A stretch of 64,000 bases of DNA from Streptomyces fagopyri (GCF_009498275.1 NZ_CP045643.1:4836001-4900000), one strand, 5' to 3'. Shown: positions 1-8,938, counted from the first letter of the stretch. A program made the numbers and translations. Notes: a model not told the origin generated them from the sequence alone.

Positions 1-393
1 CGCCTTGTGGCCGTCCGCGGTCGGCTCCATGACCAGGACGCCGTCCTCGGTCAGGTTGCCGGTCAGGTACGCGTACTCGACCGAGGCACGGAAGGGGTAC
101 TCCGTGTCGTTCGACCGGGTCTTCAGGTTGCCCGCGGGCACCACCAGCCGGTCGCCCGGGAAACGCGCGGAGAGCGCGGCGCGGCGGGCGGCGGTCTGCC
201 CGGCCTGCGCGATCGGCTCCAGGCCGCGCAGCTCGGTGTCGGCCCAGCCGGACTTCATGCTCTCGGCGAGTTCGTCCGACACGCCCGGGTACAGGCCGTT
301 CTTGCGCTGCTTGATCGGCTCTTCTTCGACCGCTTCGTCAGCGGCATCGTCGAGCACGGCTTCCGGGGTCTCCGGGTTGAGCGCCTCCGACAC
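1..393 (-). CDS. pepP: Aminopeptidase P family protein (Xaa-Pro aminopeptidase), 5' part
   Basis: The gene runs off the left edge; only the first 131 codons are visible. They give an acidic leader (VSEALNPETPEAVLDD) and then the beginning of an AMP_N/creatinase-N domain, with FPGDRLVVPAG and FRASVEYAYLTGN, which I recognise from actinobacterial aminopeptidase P. The family removes the N-terminal residue in front of proline using two metal ions, in the cytoplasm. The metal-binding pita-bread domain lies outside the window, so activity cannot be judged. The start is GTG at 393, chosen because AAGGAG (401-406, reverse strand) sits just upstream. Confidence 0.88.
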   Translation of the reverse strand, partial: MSEALNPETPEAVLDDAADEAVEEEPIKQRKNGLYPGVSDELAESMKSGWADTELRGLEPIAQAGQTAARRAALSARFPGDRLVVPAGNLKTRSNDTEYPFRASVEYAYLTGNLTEDGVLVMEPTADGHKA

Positions 394-746
394 GGTCTGC
401 CTCCTTGATACGACTCTGGACCGCTTCCATCGTACGGTCGTACGGGAGCGGTCCCGGGGCCGCTACGCCTTTACGCCGAGAGCTCACCGCGTGTGCGAGG
501 GAGCTCACCGGGCGTGCGGGACGGCCCACCGTACGAACGCCGGAACGCACCGTAGGTGCGCCGGATCTCACGGAGAGTGCCCGGAAGGGCTCGCCGGGAG
601 GCGAGGAGGACTCTCACCGCGGGGCAGCCGGAATGTGGAGCCCGGAGTGCGGAGTGCGGACTGCGGAGTCCGGAGTGCGGTGCGCGCCCGTCATGAGGCG
701 CCCGCCACGGTCACCCGATGCCGTCACCGCGAGCTGCCACCACCTG
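394..746. other. Intergenic region with CGGAGT repeats
   Basis: No gene is supported here. The part next to the aminopeptidase start carries the direct repeat CGTACGGTCGTACGG near 433-447, probably in that gene's promoter. Positions about 637-680 contain five or six degenerate copies of CGGAGTG in tandem. ORFs that cross the region are frame shadows of the neighbours. Confidence 0.5.
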
Positions 747-2309
747 TCACTCGAAGCGGGCGGCCAGCAGCACCACGTCCTCGTCGCTGTCGCCTCCCGG
801 CCCGGGTCTTGTCGGGCCGACGGGAACCCCGGCCCCGGCTCCGTACTCGTCCGGGAGCACGGTCCGCAGGACGTGGTCGGCGATGGCGCCGGGGTCCTCG
901 CGCAGCGACCTCGGCACGCTCGCCGCCGCCGCGTGCAGCCGGGCGAAGGCCCGGTCCATGGGGTCGCCGGTGCGGTGCAGCAGGCCGTCGGTGTAGAACA
1001 GCACGGTCTCGCCCGCCTCGACGGTCAGTTCGACACTCGGTGCCTCCCAGCAGGCGAGCATCCCCAGGGGCGCGGACAGCGAGGTCTCCACGAACTCGGT
1101 GCGCCGTGCGCCGATGAGCAGCGGCGGGCTGTGACCGGCCCCGGCGAGGGTGATCCTGCGCAGCGCGGGCTCGCAGTAGGCGAAGAGGGCGGTCGCGGAG
1201 CGGGCGGGCTCGGTCAGCCGCAGCAGGAGTTCCAGGTCGGACAGGACGGCGACCGGGTCCTCGCCCTCCATCACGGCGTACGCCCGCAGCGACGCCCGCA
1301 GCCGGCCCATCGCTGCGATCGCGCTGGGTCCGGACCCGGTGACGGAGCCGACCGCGAGGCCGAGCGCGGCGTCGGGCAGCGGCAGCGCGTCGTACCAGTC
1401 GCCGCCACCGCGCGGACCCGTGCGGTGCCGGGCGGCCAGCTGGATACCGGAGACCCGGGGCAGCCGTGGGGGAAGCAGCTCCTCGGAGACGGTCGCCAGG
1501 CACGCACGCGTGCGCTCCAGTTCCACCAGCCGTGCCAGGTGCTCGGTCGCGTAGCGGGCGTAGAGGCCGACGAGGTGGCGCGGCCGCTCCGCCGGTTCGG
1601 CGGGCTCGTCGTAGAGCCATACGGCGGCGCCCAGCCGGCCGGCCGCCCTGGTGGACAGGGGCAGCGTGTAGCTCGCGGCGTAGCCGAGTCTGGCGGCCAC
1701 CTCGCGGTGGCGGGGGTCGAGGCCGTCCTCGGAGAGGAGGTCGGGCTGGGCGATCCCGGCATCGCCGCCGGGCAGGCCGTCCAGGATCCTGCCGTACGAC
1801 ATGGAGCTGCGCGGAACGGTCTCGATGTGGCCGAGGTCGGCGCGCCCCAGCCCCAGGCCGACGGTGGTGTCGGGGCCGAGTCCGTCGCCGGGCTCCAGGA
1901 CGACCAGACCGCGCCGCGCGCCCACGAGGGAGGCTCCGGCGCGCAGCAGTTCGTGCAGGGCCTCGCTCAGTGCCGCGGTGCGCGCCAGGCGCTCGGTGAG
2001 TTCGTGGAGCGTCGTGAGGTCGGAGACCCAGCCGGCGAGCCGGTCCTGGAGGACGAGTCCGGGGCCGGTGACAGGAGTGTCCGGAGTGGCCGAAGCGGCG
2101 CCCGGGGCGGAGGATGTAGGCGCGACAGTGTGTGCGGGAGCGGGAACCGTTGAATCGATTCCGGCCACTTTCGGAAGGTGAGGGGCGTTCATGGCGTCCG
2201 GCTTTCCGACCTGTGCGTATTGCTCAATAGCATCGCAAACCCCCATGTCGTTCTGCGCCGCTGGCAGTGTCTCCACATGTACACGCACTCGTGAGGGGAT
2301 GTCCAGCAT
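747..2309 (-). CDS. GAF-SpoIIE (PP2C-type) protein phosphatase-like regulator
   Basis: This 520-residue protein has a variable N-terminal 90 residues, a GAF-type sensor region (about 95-270) and a C-terminal SpoIIE/PP2C domain (about 300-515). The family dephosphorylates anti-anti-sigma proteins in partner-switching pathways. GGGDWYDA and the final DEDVVLL are present, but the usual metal-ligand motif GDVxGHG reads GSVTGSG, so Asp and His are both lost and activity may be weak or absent. The start ATG 2309 has AGGA a few bases upstream; ATG 2192, preceded by GGAAAG, would remove 39 residues and is a real alternative. An RsbW-like kinase gene lies 3 kb away (5439-5990) and could be a partner, but nothing in the sequence shows this. 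Confidence 0.85.
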   Translation of the reverse strand: MLDIPSRVRVHVETLPAAQNDMGVCDAIEQYAQVGKPDAMNAPHLPKVAGIDSTVPAPAHTVAPTSSAPGAASATPDTPVTGPGLVLQDRLAGWVSDLTTLHELTERLARTAALSEALHELLRAGASLVGARRGLVVLEPGDGLGPDTTVGLGLGRADLGHIETVPRSSMSYGRILDGLPGGDAGIAQPDLLSEDGLDPRHREVAARLGYAASYTLPLSTRAAGRLGAAVWLYDEPAEPAERPRHLVGLYARYATEHLARLVELERTRACLATVSEELLPPRLPRVSGIQLAARHRTGPRGGGDWYDALPLPDAALGLAVGSVTGSGPSAIAAMGRLRASLRAYAVMEGEDPVAVLSDLELLLRLTEPARSATALFAYCEPALRRITLAGAGHSPPLLIGARRTEFVETSLSAPLGMLACWEAPSVELTVEAGETVLFYTDGLLHRTGDPMDRAFARLHAAAASVPRSLREDPGAIADHVLRTVLPDEYGAGAGVPVGPTRPGPGGDSDEDVVLLAARFE

Positions 2310-2791
2310 TGTCCTGCTGGGATTCCTGGTGTCCAAGAGACCCTCGGTAACCCTTGCGGGAAAGCAAAGTTGGCCTAAAACTGACTCGGGTAACACGTTA
2401 TTGAGGTCGACTGGCCTCGTTCGACGGAGCGTCACAGCGGTCGTGGTGGGTACGTACTCGGTGAAGGCCAGGGGCGGTTGGGATCCGCCCGGAACCTGGA
2501 ATCGGACCCGGGCGTCTTAACCACCGATGACCGTGCCCCATCCTCCCGTGGCGGAGGCGGCAAGCAATACGCGGGACAGCAAAACGCCAGGCGCCGCCAC
2601 CCCACGCCATGCCCGTGCTTCAGACAGACGCAGTATGGACGCGGACGCAGCCAATGCTCGGCCCAGATGGGTTCCCCCTGCCGTGTGCGGGGGTGTGATG
2701 CGCCAGCAGGTACGCACAGTGAAGTGATCGACACATGACGTGATGTGATCCACGGTGTTGCCAGGCGTGCAACGGAAAGGAACGAGCGCTC
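2310..2791. other. Divergent promoter region between phosphatase and Prim-Pol genes
   Basis: These 482 bases separate two divergent genes and hold no credible ORF. The segment at 2375-2400 (GGTAACACGTTATTGAGG) is AT-richer than its surroundings and may include a promoter. At 2722-2755 the bases GTGA recur several times (GTGATCGACACATGACG), which could be a regulator site. A tRNA D-arm-like stretch at 2505-2530 was examined and rejected. Confidence 0.4.
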
Positions 2792-3457
2792 ATGCGCGAG
2801 ATCCTCGGAAGGCGACGCAGGCTCCTGTCCAGGCGGAACAACGGGAGCCCTGAGATGCTCAGCGCGGCCCTGACCTTCGCGGCCGATTGGCGCTGGCCCG
2901 TACTCCCGGGTGTGGCACCGGATCCGCAGGGGCGTGCCCGCTGCGGCTGCCCGGACCCGGAGTGCACGGTGCCCGGCGCCCACCCCTTCGACCCCGGCCT
3001 CCTCGCGGCCACCGCCGACGAGCGCATGGTGCGCTGGTGGTGGACGAACCGCCCGTCGGCACCCATCGTGCTGGCCACCGGAGGCACGGCGCCCTGCGCG
3101 GTGAGCCTGCCCGCCCCGGCGGCGGCCCGCGCGCTCGACGCGCTCGACCGCAAGGGCATGCGCCTCGGCCCGGTGGTCGCGGCCCCCACACGGTGGGCGA
3201 TCCTCGTCGCGCCGTACTCCATGGAGCAACTCGGCGAGCTGCTCTACGCCAAGGACTTCGTGCCGGGTTCCCTGCGCTTCCACGGCGAGGGCGGATACAT
3301 CGCGCTGCCGCCGTCCGAGACCGGTCAGGGTCGCATCAGCTGGGAGCGGGCACCGCTGCCCGGCTCGGCCGCGCCCTGGGTGCCCGGTGTGGAGGCCGTG
3401 GTGGACGCCGTCGTGGAGGCGCTCACTCGTACGGGTGTGAGCGCGCCCGAGTTGTAG
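2792..3457 (+). CDS. Prim-Pol (bifunctional DNA primase/polymerase N-terminal) domain protein, degenerate
   Basis: This 221-residue protein has the overall pattern of the actinobacterial Prim-Pol N-terminal domain: FAADWRWPVLPG near residue 30, a Cys-rich CGCPDPECTVPGAHPF insertion, then WWWTNRPSAPIVLATG. The expected catalytic DxD strand is missing: the equivalent place reads CAVSLPAP, so polymerase chemistry is unlikely. The role is unknown; a structural or regulatory use of the fold is inferred. The start ATG is preceded by GGAAAGGAACG, a good ribosome site. A second Prim-Pol gene at 11856-12749 keeps its motif, so the two can be compared. Confidence 0.8.
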   Translation: MREILGRRRRLLSRRNNGSPEMLSAALTFAADWRWPVLPGVAPDPQGRARCGCPDPECTVPGAHPFDPGLLAATADERMVRWWWTNRPSAPIVLATGGTAPCAVSLPAPAAARALDALDRKGMRLGPVVAAPTRWAILVAPYSMEQLGELLYAKDFVPGSLRFHGEGGYIALPPSETGQGRISWERAPLPGSAAPWVPGVEAVVDAVVEALTRTGVSAPEL

Positions 3458-3513
3458 GGTGCTCCGGCGCGCGGTGAGCCGCGCGCCCACCCGGGCTCGT
3501 TATCTTCCGCGGT

Positions 3514-4107
3514 ATGCAGCGTCATCTTGGCCGACACAGAGATTCCTTGCCGCTGCGCGGCGGGCCGGGCCCCCGAAGCGTTCGTCTGGGGGCGTTGACC
3601 GGCGCCGTGGCGTTCATCGTCGCTCTGCCGCTGACCGTGGCGTCCGCGGGGCCCGTCGGGGACGAGGGTCCCGCGGTCGTCGGTGCCTCCGGGCGTGTCG
3701 ACGAGAAGGGGCGTGCTCCCGGTTTCGGGAGCGTCCCCACCTCCTCCGTGCGGCCGCCGGGTACGGGCCTGTCCGTCGCGGCCCGGTGCGGCCCCGAACT
3801 CTCCTCGCCGGACGGCATCGAGGCGCAGACCTGTGTCCTGACGCAGGGGGCGGACACCTGGGCGCGCACGTACTACCGCAACGCGACCGGCGGCGAGCTG
3901 AGCTCCGTGCTGAGCCTCATGGGGCCCGCCGGCCGCACCGTGCAGATGAGGTGCGTGGTGGACGCGGAGGACGATCCGGGAGCGTGCGAGACGCCGAGGG
4001 AGCGCACGGCGGGTGGGACGGGGGCCTACACGGCGGTCGCGGAGTTCGCGGGCGGCGCCGGTGACGGGCCGCTGCTGCTGCGCTCGGGCAGCAGTACGGG
4101 TTCGTAG
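3514..4107 (+). CDS. Secreted or membrane-anchored protein of unknown function
   Basis: I do not recognise a named family. The 197-residue product begins with a basic stretch and one hydrophobic segment (about residues 28-47, ALTGAVAFIVALPLTVASA) ending in a plausible signal-peptidase site, so it is probably exported. The exported part has three Cys (CGPE, QTCVL, RCVV) and one further Cys in GACETP, enough for two disulfides, in a domain suggesting a small beta fold. The ribosome site before ATG 3514 is weak. It lies 56 bases after the Prim-Pol gene and may be cotranscribed. It converges with the SEC-C gene. Confidence 0.65.
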   Translation: MQRHLGRHRDSLPLRGGPGPRSVRLGALTGAVAFIVALPLTVASAGPVGDEGPAVVGASGRVDEKGRAPGFGSVPTSSVRPPGTGLSVAARCGPELSSPDGIEAQTCVLTQGADTWARTYYRNATGGELSSVLSLMGPAGRTVQMRCVVDAEDDPGACETPRERTAGGTGAYTAVAEFAGGAGDGPLLLRSGSSTGS

Positions 4108-4165
4108 CAACTTGCCTCTGTGGCAAGGCCGTTGACGCCGTACGGGATTCCGGGCATGAAAAAGA

Positions 4166-4203
4166 CCCGGTTGCTGGCGACGGGGGATGCACCAGCAACC
4201 GGG
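4166..4203 (-). terminator. Rho-independent terminator for the SEC-C gene
   Basis: A perfect 12-bp stem (CCCGGTTGCTGG at 4166-4177 with CCAGCAACCGGG at 4192-4203) has a 14-base loop. Read on the minus strand it is followed by TCTTTTTC, a proper U-tract, so it best terminates the minus-strand transcript ending at 4360. It also lies after the convergent plus-strand gene. Confidence 0.85.
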
Positions 4204-4359
4204 CTACTCGAACGGTAACAAGAGATCGGCGGTTCGCAAATTCGATCTCGGCTATTCGGACACGGACTCCGCTGTCACAACCGGGAGTTGTGACAGGAGT
4301 CACCTGTGCTCAAGTGCCTGGACCAGCTGACCGGTCGGTCAGTGCCGCGACACCGGGGA

Positions 4360-5325
4360 TCAGCTCAGCGTGACCTGTCGGTTGGTGAGTCCACCGCGGG
4401 CCCGGCGCTCGTCCGCGGTGAGCGGTGCGTCCGAGGCCAGCGCGGTGGCCAGTCGTTCGGCGAACTCGGCCGCCGGCTTCTCGATGTCGTCGGCCGTGAC
4501 ACCGCTCGGCAGATCCCAGACCGGCACCGTGAGCCCGTGCGCGCGGAAGGAGCCGACCAGCCGGGTGCCCTCGCCGAGACTCGACCGGCCGGCCGCGTGC
4601 AGCCGGGCGAGCGCGTCCAGAAGCTGTTCCTCGGGGTGCGGCATGACCCAGCGCAGGTGGTTCTTGTCGGGGGTCTCGCACCAGTAGGCGGCGTCGACGC
4701 CGGAGAGCTTCACGGTGGGGAGGGCCGCGGCGTTGGCCCGCTCCAGGGAGGCGGCCACGTCCGGTGTCGAGTTCTCCGCGTCCGGGACCCAGAACTCGAA
4801 GCCCGTGTGTACAACTGGCTCGAAGGCGCCTTCGGGGTCGAGCAGTTCCTGCAGTCGCGGTCCGTCGGCCGGGGCGCGGCGGCCCGGGACCGGCGTGCCG
4901 GGCTCCGCGGTGAGGGCGCGCCGCAGGGTGTCGGCGAGGTCGCGGCTGATGTCACCGGACGCCGTGTCGTTCTGCAGGCCGAGCAGGACCGAGCCGTCGT
5001 CGCGGCGCAGCGCGGGCCAGGCCATCGGCAGGACGGTGGCGAGCGTCACCGAGGGGACGCCCTCGGGGAGGCTCTCCCTGAGCTTCAGCTCGGCGGTCGC
5101 GGCGGGCACCAGCTCGCGCAGCGCGACCCAGTCGCCCTCGCTCGCCAGGCCCTCGAAGGGGCGCTGCACCAGCTCGGTCACCGCGTGCGCGGCCGCCCGG
5201 CCGTGGCAGGCCTTGTAGCGGCGGCCGCTGCCGCAGGGGCAGGGTTCGCGAGCGCCGACAACCGGGATTTCCCCGTCTTGCAGCTGAGGCCGCTGGGCCT
5301 TCGTCTGGGGTCGCTTCTTGGCCAT
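4360..5325 (-). CDS. DUF5926-like SEC-C motif protein
   Basis: The 321-residue product starts with a Lys/Arg-rich segment (MAKKRPQTKAQRPQL) and a SEC-C zinc motif, EPCPCGSGRRYKACHG, at about residues 27-42. SEC-C motifs bind zinc and are found in SecA and in many small proteins, where they mediate protein or RNA contacts. The rest (FEFWVPDAENS, HLRWVMPHPEEQLLDAL) matches my memory of a conserved actinobacterial family of unknown function. Start ATG 5325 has GGGAGAC about 9 bases upstream. It is a soluble protein; no role can be assigned beyond zinc binding. Confidence 0.8.
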   Translation of the reverse strand: MAKKRPQTKAQRPQLQDGEIPVVGAREPCPCGSGRRYKACHGRAAAHAVTELVQRPFEGLASEGDWVALRELVPAATAELKLRESLPEGVPSVTLATVLPMAWPALRRDDGSVLLGLQNDTASGDISRDLADTLRRALTAEPGTPVPGRRAPADGPRLQELLDPEGAFEPVVHTGFEFWVPDAENSTPDVAASLERANAAALPTVKLSGVDAAYWCETPDKNHLRWVMPHPEEQLLDALARLHAAGRSSLGEGTRLVGSFRAHGLTVPVWDLPSGVTADDIEKPAAEFAERLATALASDAPLTADERRARGGLTNRQVTLS

Positions 5326-5438
5326 CGTGGGTGTCTCCCGATCACGGCTCGACTCGTACGGGCGCGAGCCTAGCCGTTCGTGGGACGGCCGAAGGGACCC
5401 TGTGGACAACGCACCGGGTCCTTCCGGGGCCGGGGTTT

Positions 5439-5990
5439 TCAGTCGAGGTCGTCGAAGGCGTCCGCGAAGTCCAGCTCGGGCATGGCGGACACGGCCGGTG
5501 ACGTGACGCGCGTAGCGAAGTCGTCGCGCCGGTGCGCGGTGGTCGCGTCGGTGACGTCCTCCTGGACGACGACCCACACCGTGACCTCCCCGCGGGCGTC
5601 GTCGCGGACGCCCCAGTCCTTCGCCAGCGCCGTGATGATGTTCAGTCCGCGACCGCCGCGCGCGGTGACCGAGGGCGTGGCGGGGACCGGGCGGGTGGGA
5701 CCACCGCCGTCCGTCACCTCCACGGTGAGCCGTCCGGACGCGTCCACGCGCCACGAGGCCCGCACGTCGCCGTCGCCCGACAGGGCGTCGCCGAGTGGTC
5801 TGCCGTGCCGGCACGCGTTGCTCAGCAATTCGGAAAGGATCAGTACGGCGTCGTCGACGACCGATTCCGTCATTCCGCCCGTGCGCAGTTGATCCCGCAT
5901 CCGACGTCTTGCCTTCCCCACGCCCGCAGGGCCATGGGGAACGGCCATGCTCGACGACGTGGGCACTTCCCGTGCCACCACCAACGCCAC
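5439..5990 (-). CDS. RsbW-like ATP-binding protein (GHKL anti-sigma/serine kinase family)
   Basis: The 183-residue protein is a single HATPase_c domain. The N-box ILSELLSNACRHG (about residues 50-62) and G-boxes DGGGPTRPVP and ARGGRGLNIITAL are intact. Members bind ATP and either phosphorylate anti-anti-sigma factors or sequester sigma factors. Streptomyces has dozens, so the partner cannot be named. Start GTG 5990 is chosen because AAAGGAGG lies 7 bases upstream; the open frame continues further upstream without a ribosome site. The Asp-rich C-terminus ends FADAFDDLD. Confidence 0.85.
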   Translation of the reverse strand: MALVVAREVPTSSSMAVPHGPAGVGKARRRMRDQLRTGGMTESVVDDAVLILSELLSNACRHGRPLGDALSGDGDVRASWRVDASGRLTVEVTDGGGPTRPVPATPSVTARGGRGLNIITALAKDWGVRDDARGEVTVWVVVQEDVTDATTAHRRDDFATRVTSPAVSAMPELDFADAFDDLD

Positions 5991-6193
5991 CCCCGAGACC
6001 TCCTTTGCCCCACGCCACGGTGTGGATGCCCCACCGGACTGGACCGGAAACCGGCCAATCCACGTCTGCTGACGCACTCGTAACGATCGAATACGGAAAG
6101 AACGCGCCGGTGCACTCCCTGTCACCGTGTGGCTGGATTTCGACGGTGTTCTCGGGGTTCGATCAGTGCCTTCGAGGGGTGGAGCGCGCGAGG

Positions 6194-7003
6194 TCAGCGG
6201 CCGAGCTGGCGCAGGACCGCGCGCGGACGGTTGGTGATGATGGCGTCGATGCCCAGCTCAACGCAGAGGTCGACGTCCTCGGGCTCGTTCACCGTCCAGA
6301 CGTGCACCTGGTGCCCGGCTCGTTTCAGTCGTTCGATGTAGCCGGGGTGGCTGCGTACGATCCGCATCGAGGGGCCTGCGATCCGGACACCCGCGGGCAG
6401 CCGTCCGTCCCGCAGCCGGGGCGAGACGAACTGCAGCAGATAGACCGTCGGCATGGTCGGGGACGCGGCCCGGACACGGTGCAGGGAGCGGGCCGAGAAG
6501 CTCATGACGCGTACGGGCGAGGTCGTGGCGCTCTGCGGGGAGTCCAGCCCGAAACGCTTCAGGAGCAGCAGCAGCCGGTCCTCGACCTGCCCCGCCCAGC
6601 GGGTGGGGTGCTTGGTCTCGATGGCCAGCTCCACGCGGCGGCCGGCGTCCGCGACGAGTTCGAGCAGCCGCTCCAGGGTGAGGACGGACGTGTCCTCGGG
6701 GTCCCCGGGGGCGTGCTCCCAGTCGGGGGCCTCGTCGCGGTTCCTCCAGGCGCCGAAGTCCAGCGCGGCCAGCTCGGCGAGCTCCAGGGCGGAGACCGCC
6801 CCGCGACCGTTGGACGTACGGTTGACACGACGGTCGTGGACACACACGAGGTGTCCGTCCGCGGTCAGCCGTACATCGCACTCGAGGGCGTCGGCACCGT
6901 CCTCGATCGCCTTCTTGTAAGCGGCCAGGGTGTGCTCGGGGGCCTCTTCGGAGGCCCCGCGGTGGGCGACGACCTGGATCGGGTGCTGTCGTGCGTGGGT
7001 CAC
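6194..7003 (-). CDS. glpQ: Glycerophosphodiester phosphodiesterase
   Basis: This 269-residue protein has the GDPD TIM-barrel signatures: VVAHRGASEEAPEHTLAAY (catalytic His-Arg), LECDVRLTADGHLVCVHD (Glu-x-Asp and His) and ETKHPTRW. The family hydrolyses glycerophosphodiesters to glycerol-3-phosphate and an alcohol, helping recover phosphate and glycerol from lipids or teichoic acids. There is no signal peptide, so a cytoplasmic form is likely. The start GTG 7003 gives MTHARQHPIQVVAHRG, where the family normally begins; the ribosome site is poor. The gene symbol is by family only. Confidence 0.88.
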   Translation of the reverse strand: MTHARQHPIQVVAHRGASEEAPEHTLAAYKKAIEDGADALECDVRLTADGHLVCVHDRRVNRTSNGRGAVSALELAELAALDFGAWRNRDEAPDWEHAPGDPEDTSVLTLERLLELVADAGRRVELAIETKHPTRWAGQVEDRLLLLLKRFGLDSPQSATTSPVRVMSFSARSLHRVRAASPTMPTVYLLQFVSPRLRDGRLPAGVRIAGPSMRIVRSHPGYIERLKRAGHQVHVWTVNEPEDVDLCVELGIDAIITNRPRAVLRQLGR

Positions 7004-7270
7004 CGCGTCATGGTGCCACCGCTGCGGGGCGGCCGTCGGGTCGGATACGCCGGAAATGAACCCATTGCGCCAGAAAAGGCCTATGTAAAGAATAGACCTG
7101 GACCCACAGCCACCGCTTATGGTGCTCTGACGTCCTGTGGGAAAAGCTGACGGCGTACAAAAAGCACATGCACACCAGCACAGCTGCATCGCGCCGGACC
7201 CGTCGACGAGCATGAGCGAGCGTGACCGAGTGCGACCGAGAACAACAGCCGTGGATCGAGGAGAAGAGCT

Positions 7271-8782
7271 GTGAGCACCGAGAACGAGGGCACCGCAGTA
7301 CCCCCGGCCCCGTCCGCACCTCCCGTGCCGGTGGAAACTCCCGCTGCCTCCGCGCAGAACGCTGCGCCCGAAGGGGGCGCGCCGACCGCTCAGATCCCGT
7401 CGGTGCCTCCGGGCGCCCCCGGCGCACCGGAGCAGACACCGGCGTACGCCCCGATGGGTGCCGGGACGCCCGACCCGTACGGGCACGGCCCGGGAACTCC
7501 CGGAGCGCCGGGCCACGGTGCCGGGACCCCCGGGGCCGTCCCCGCGGCCGAGGCGGGCTGGCCGCCCCCGCCGCCCGCCACCCCCGCGTACGCGGACGGT
7601 GGCGGCTCGGGCGCCGGCGGCTGGGGTTCCAGCTACGGGCAGCCCGCGCCGAAGCCGAAGAACGGACGGGGCGGCCTGGTCGCCGCCATCCTGGTGGCCG
7701 CGCTCGTCGCGGGCGGAGTCGGCGGTGGCATCGGCTACTCGCTGGCCAAGGGCAACGACAACGCCACCGGCTCGACGACGGTCTCCGCCCCGAGCAACAG
7801 CGGAGACGTCAAGCGTGCCTCGGGCACGGTCGCGGGCGTGGCGGCCAGGGCGCTGCCGAGCACCGTCACCATCGAGGCCGAGAGCACCAACGGCGAGGGC
7901 GGCACCGGCACCGGCTTCGTCTTCGACAAGCAGGGCCACATCCTCACCAACAACCACGTCGTGGCGGACGCGGTCGACGGCGGCAAACTCACCGCGACCT
8001 TCCCCGACGGCAAGAAGTACGACGCCGAGGTGGTCGGCCACGCGCAGGGTTACGACGTCGCGGTCATCAAGCTCAAGAACGCGCCGTCCGACCTCCAGCC
8101 GCTGGCCCTCGGCAACTCCGACAAGGTGGCCGTCGGTGACTCGACGATCGCGATCGGCGCCCCCTTCGGTCTCTCCAACACGGTGACCACGGGCATCATC
8201 AGTGCCAAGAACCGCCCGGTGGCCTCCAGCGACGGCAGCTCCAGCAGCAAGGCCTCGTACATGAGCGCCCTGCAGACGGACGCCTCGATCAACCCGGGCA
8301 ACTCCGGTGGCCCGCTCCTGGACGCCCAGGGCTCCGTCATCGGTATCAACTCCGCGATCCAGTCGACCAGCGGCGGCGGCCTGGGCGGCAGCAGCCAGTC
8401 CGGTTCCATCGGTCTCGGTTTCGCGATCCCGATCAACCAGGCGAAGAACGTCGCCCAGCAGCTCATCAGGACCGGCAAGCCGGTCTACCCGGTGATCGGC
8501 GCGTCCGTCTCCCTCGAAGAGGGCACCAGCGGCGCGAAGATCACGGAACAGGGCGCGAGCGGCTCCGCGGCGGTCACCTCCGGCGGCCCCGCCGACAAGG
8601 CCGGCCTCAAGCCCGGCGACGTCATCACCAAGCTCGACGACCAGGTGATCGACAGCGGTCCGACCCTCATCGGCCAGATCTGGACCCACAAGCCCGGCGA
8701 CACGGTGAAGCTCACCTACACGCGCGACGGCAAGGTCCGCACCACCGAGGTGACCCTGGGCCAGCGCGACGGCGACAGCTGA
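7271..8782 (+). CDS. HtrA/DegP-type S1C serine protease with PDZ domain
   Basis: The 503-residue protein is a cell-surface quality-control protease. Residues 1-130 form a Pro/Gly-rich cytoplasmic tail, followed by one membrane helix (about 134-158), a trypsin-like domain with His229 (TNNHVVAD), Asp262 (GYDVAVIKL) and Ser345 (NPGNSGGPL), and one PDZ domain (about 410-495, GLKPGDVITKL). The single PDZ and N-terminal anchor are typical for actinobacterial HtrA. The GTG start at 7271 has GAGGAGAAGAGCT upstream. A 12-bp hairpin follows the stop and reaches into the tRNA-Ser. Confidence 0.93.
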   Translation: MSTENEGTAVPPAPSAPPVPVETPAASAQNAAPEGGAPTAQIPSVPPGAPGAPEQTPAYAPMGAGTPDPYGHGPGTPGAPGHGAGTPGAVPAAEAGWPPPPPATPAYADGGGSGAGGWGSSYGQPAPKPKNGRGGLVAAILVAALVAGGVGGGIGYSLAKGNDNATGSTTVSAPSNSGDVKRASGTVAGVAARALPSTVTIEAESTNGEGGTGTGFVFDKQGHILTNNHVVADAVDGGKLTATFPDGKKYDAEVVGHAQGYDVAVIKLKNAPSDLQPLALGNSDKVAVGDSTIAIGAPFGLSNTVTTGIISAKNRPVASSDGSSSSKASYMSALQTDASINPGNSGGPLLDAQGSVIGINSAIQSTSGGGLGGSSQSGSIGLGFAIPINQAKNVAQQLIRTGKPVYPVIGASVSLEEGTSGAKITEQGASGSAAVTSGGPADKAGLKPGDVITKLDDQVIDSGPTLIGQIWTHKPGDTVKLTYTRDGKVRTTEVTLGQRDGDS

Positions 8783-8796
8783 CCGGTTAGTCTTGT

Positions 8797-8830
8797 CCCC
8801 GCGCCACCGACGATCGTGGGTGGCGCGGGG
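8797..8830 (+). terminator. Hairpin after the HtrA-type gene, overlapping the tRNA start
   Basis: CCCCGCGCCACC (8797-8808) pairs perfectly with GGTGGCGCGGGG (8819-8830) around a 10-base loop. It is 15 bases after the protease stop and fits a Streptomyces terminator without U-tract. Its last two bases are also the first two of the tRNA-Ser. Confidence 0.6.
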
Positions 8831-8915
8831 TGGGTTGCCCGAGCGGCCTAAGGGAACGGTCTTGAAAACCGTCGTGGCAGCGATGTCACCGTGGGTTCAA
8901 ATCCCACACCCACCG
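8829..8915 (+). tRNA. tRNA-Ser(TGA)
   Basis: A full class II tRNA is visible: acceptor GGTGGGT (8829-8835) pairs with ACCCACC (8908-8914), discriminator G 8915. The anticodon stem-loop ACGGTCTTGAAAACCGT gives anticodon TGA, there is a long variable arm, and the T-arm is GTGGG-TTCAAAT-CCCAC. CCA is not encoded. It is followed by a terminator-like hairpin and then by lower-GC DNA. Confidence 0.97.
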
Positions 8916-8938
8916 CGCAGGTCAGAGACGTAGCAGGT

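Noticed and set aside
405..2153. Long plus-strand ORFs opposite the phosphatase gene
   Set aside because: They are GC-driven shadows: low-complexity Arg/Gly/Ala translation, no ribosome site, opposite a clear GAF-SpoIIE gene.
2462..2535. tRNA-like stretch on the minus strand (GGTCATCGGTGGTTAAGAC D-arm and a 5-bp hairpin with 7-base loop)
   Set aside because: The anticodon arm cannot form with a 7-base loop, the T-loop lacks TTCRA and no acceptor stem pairs.
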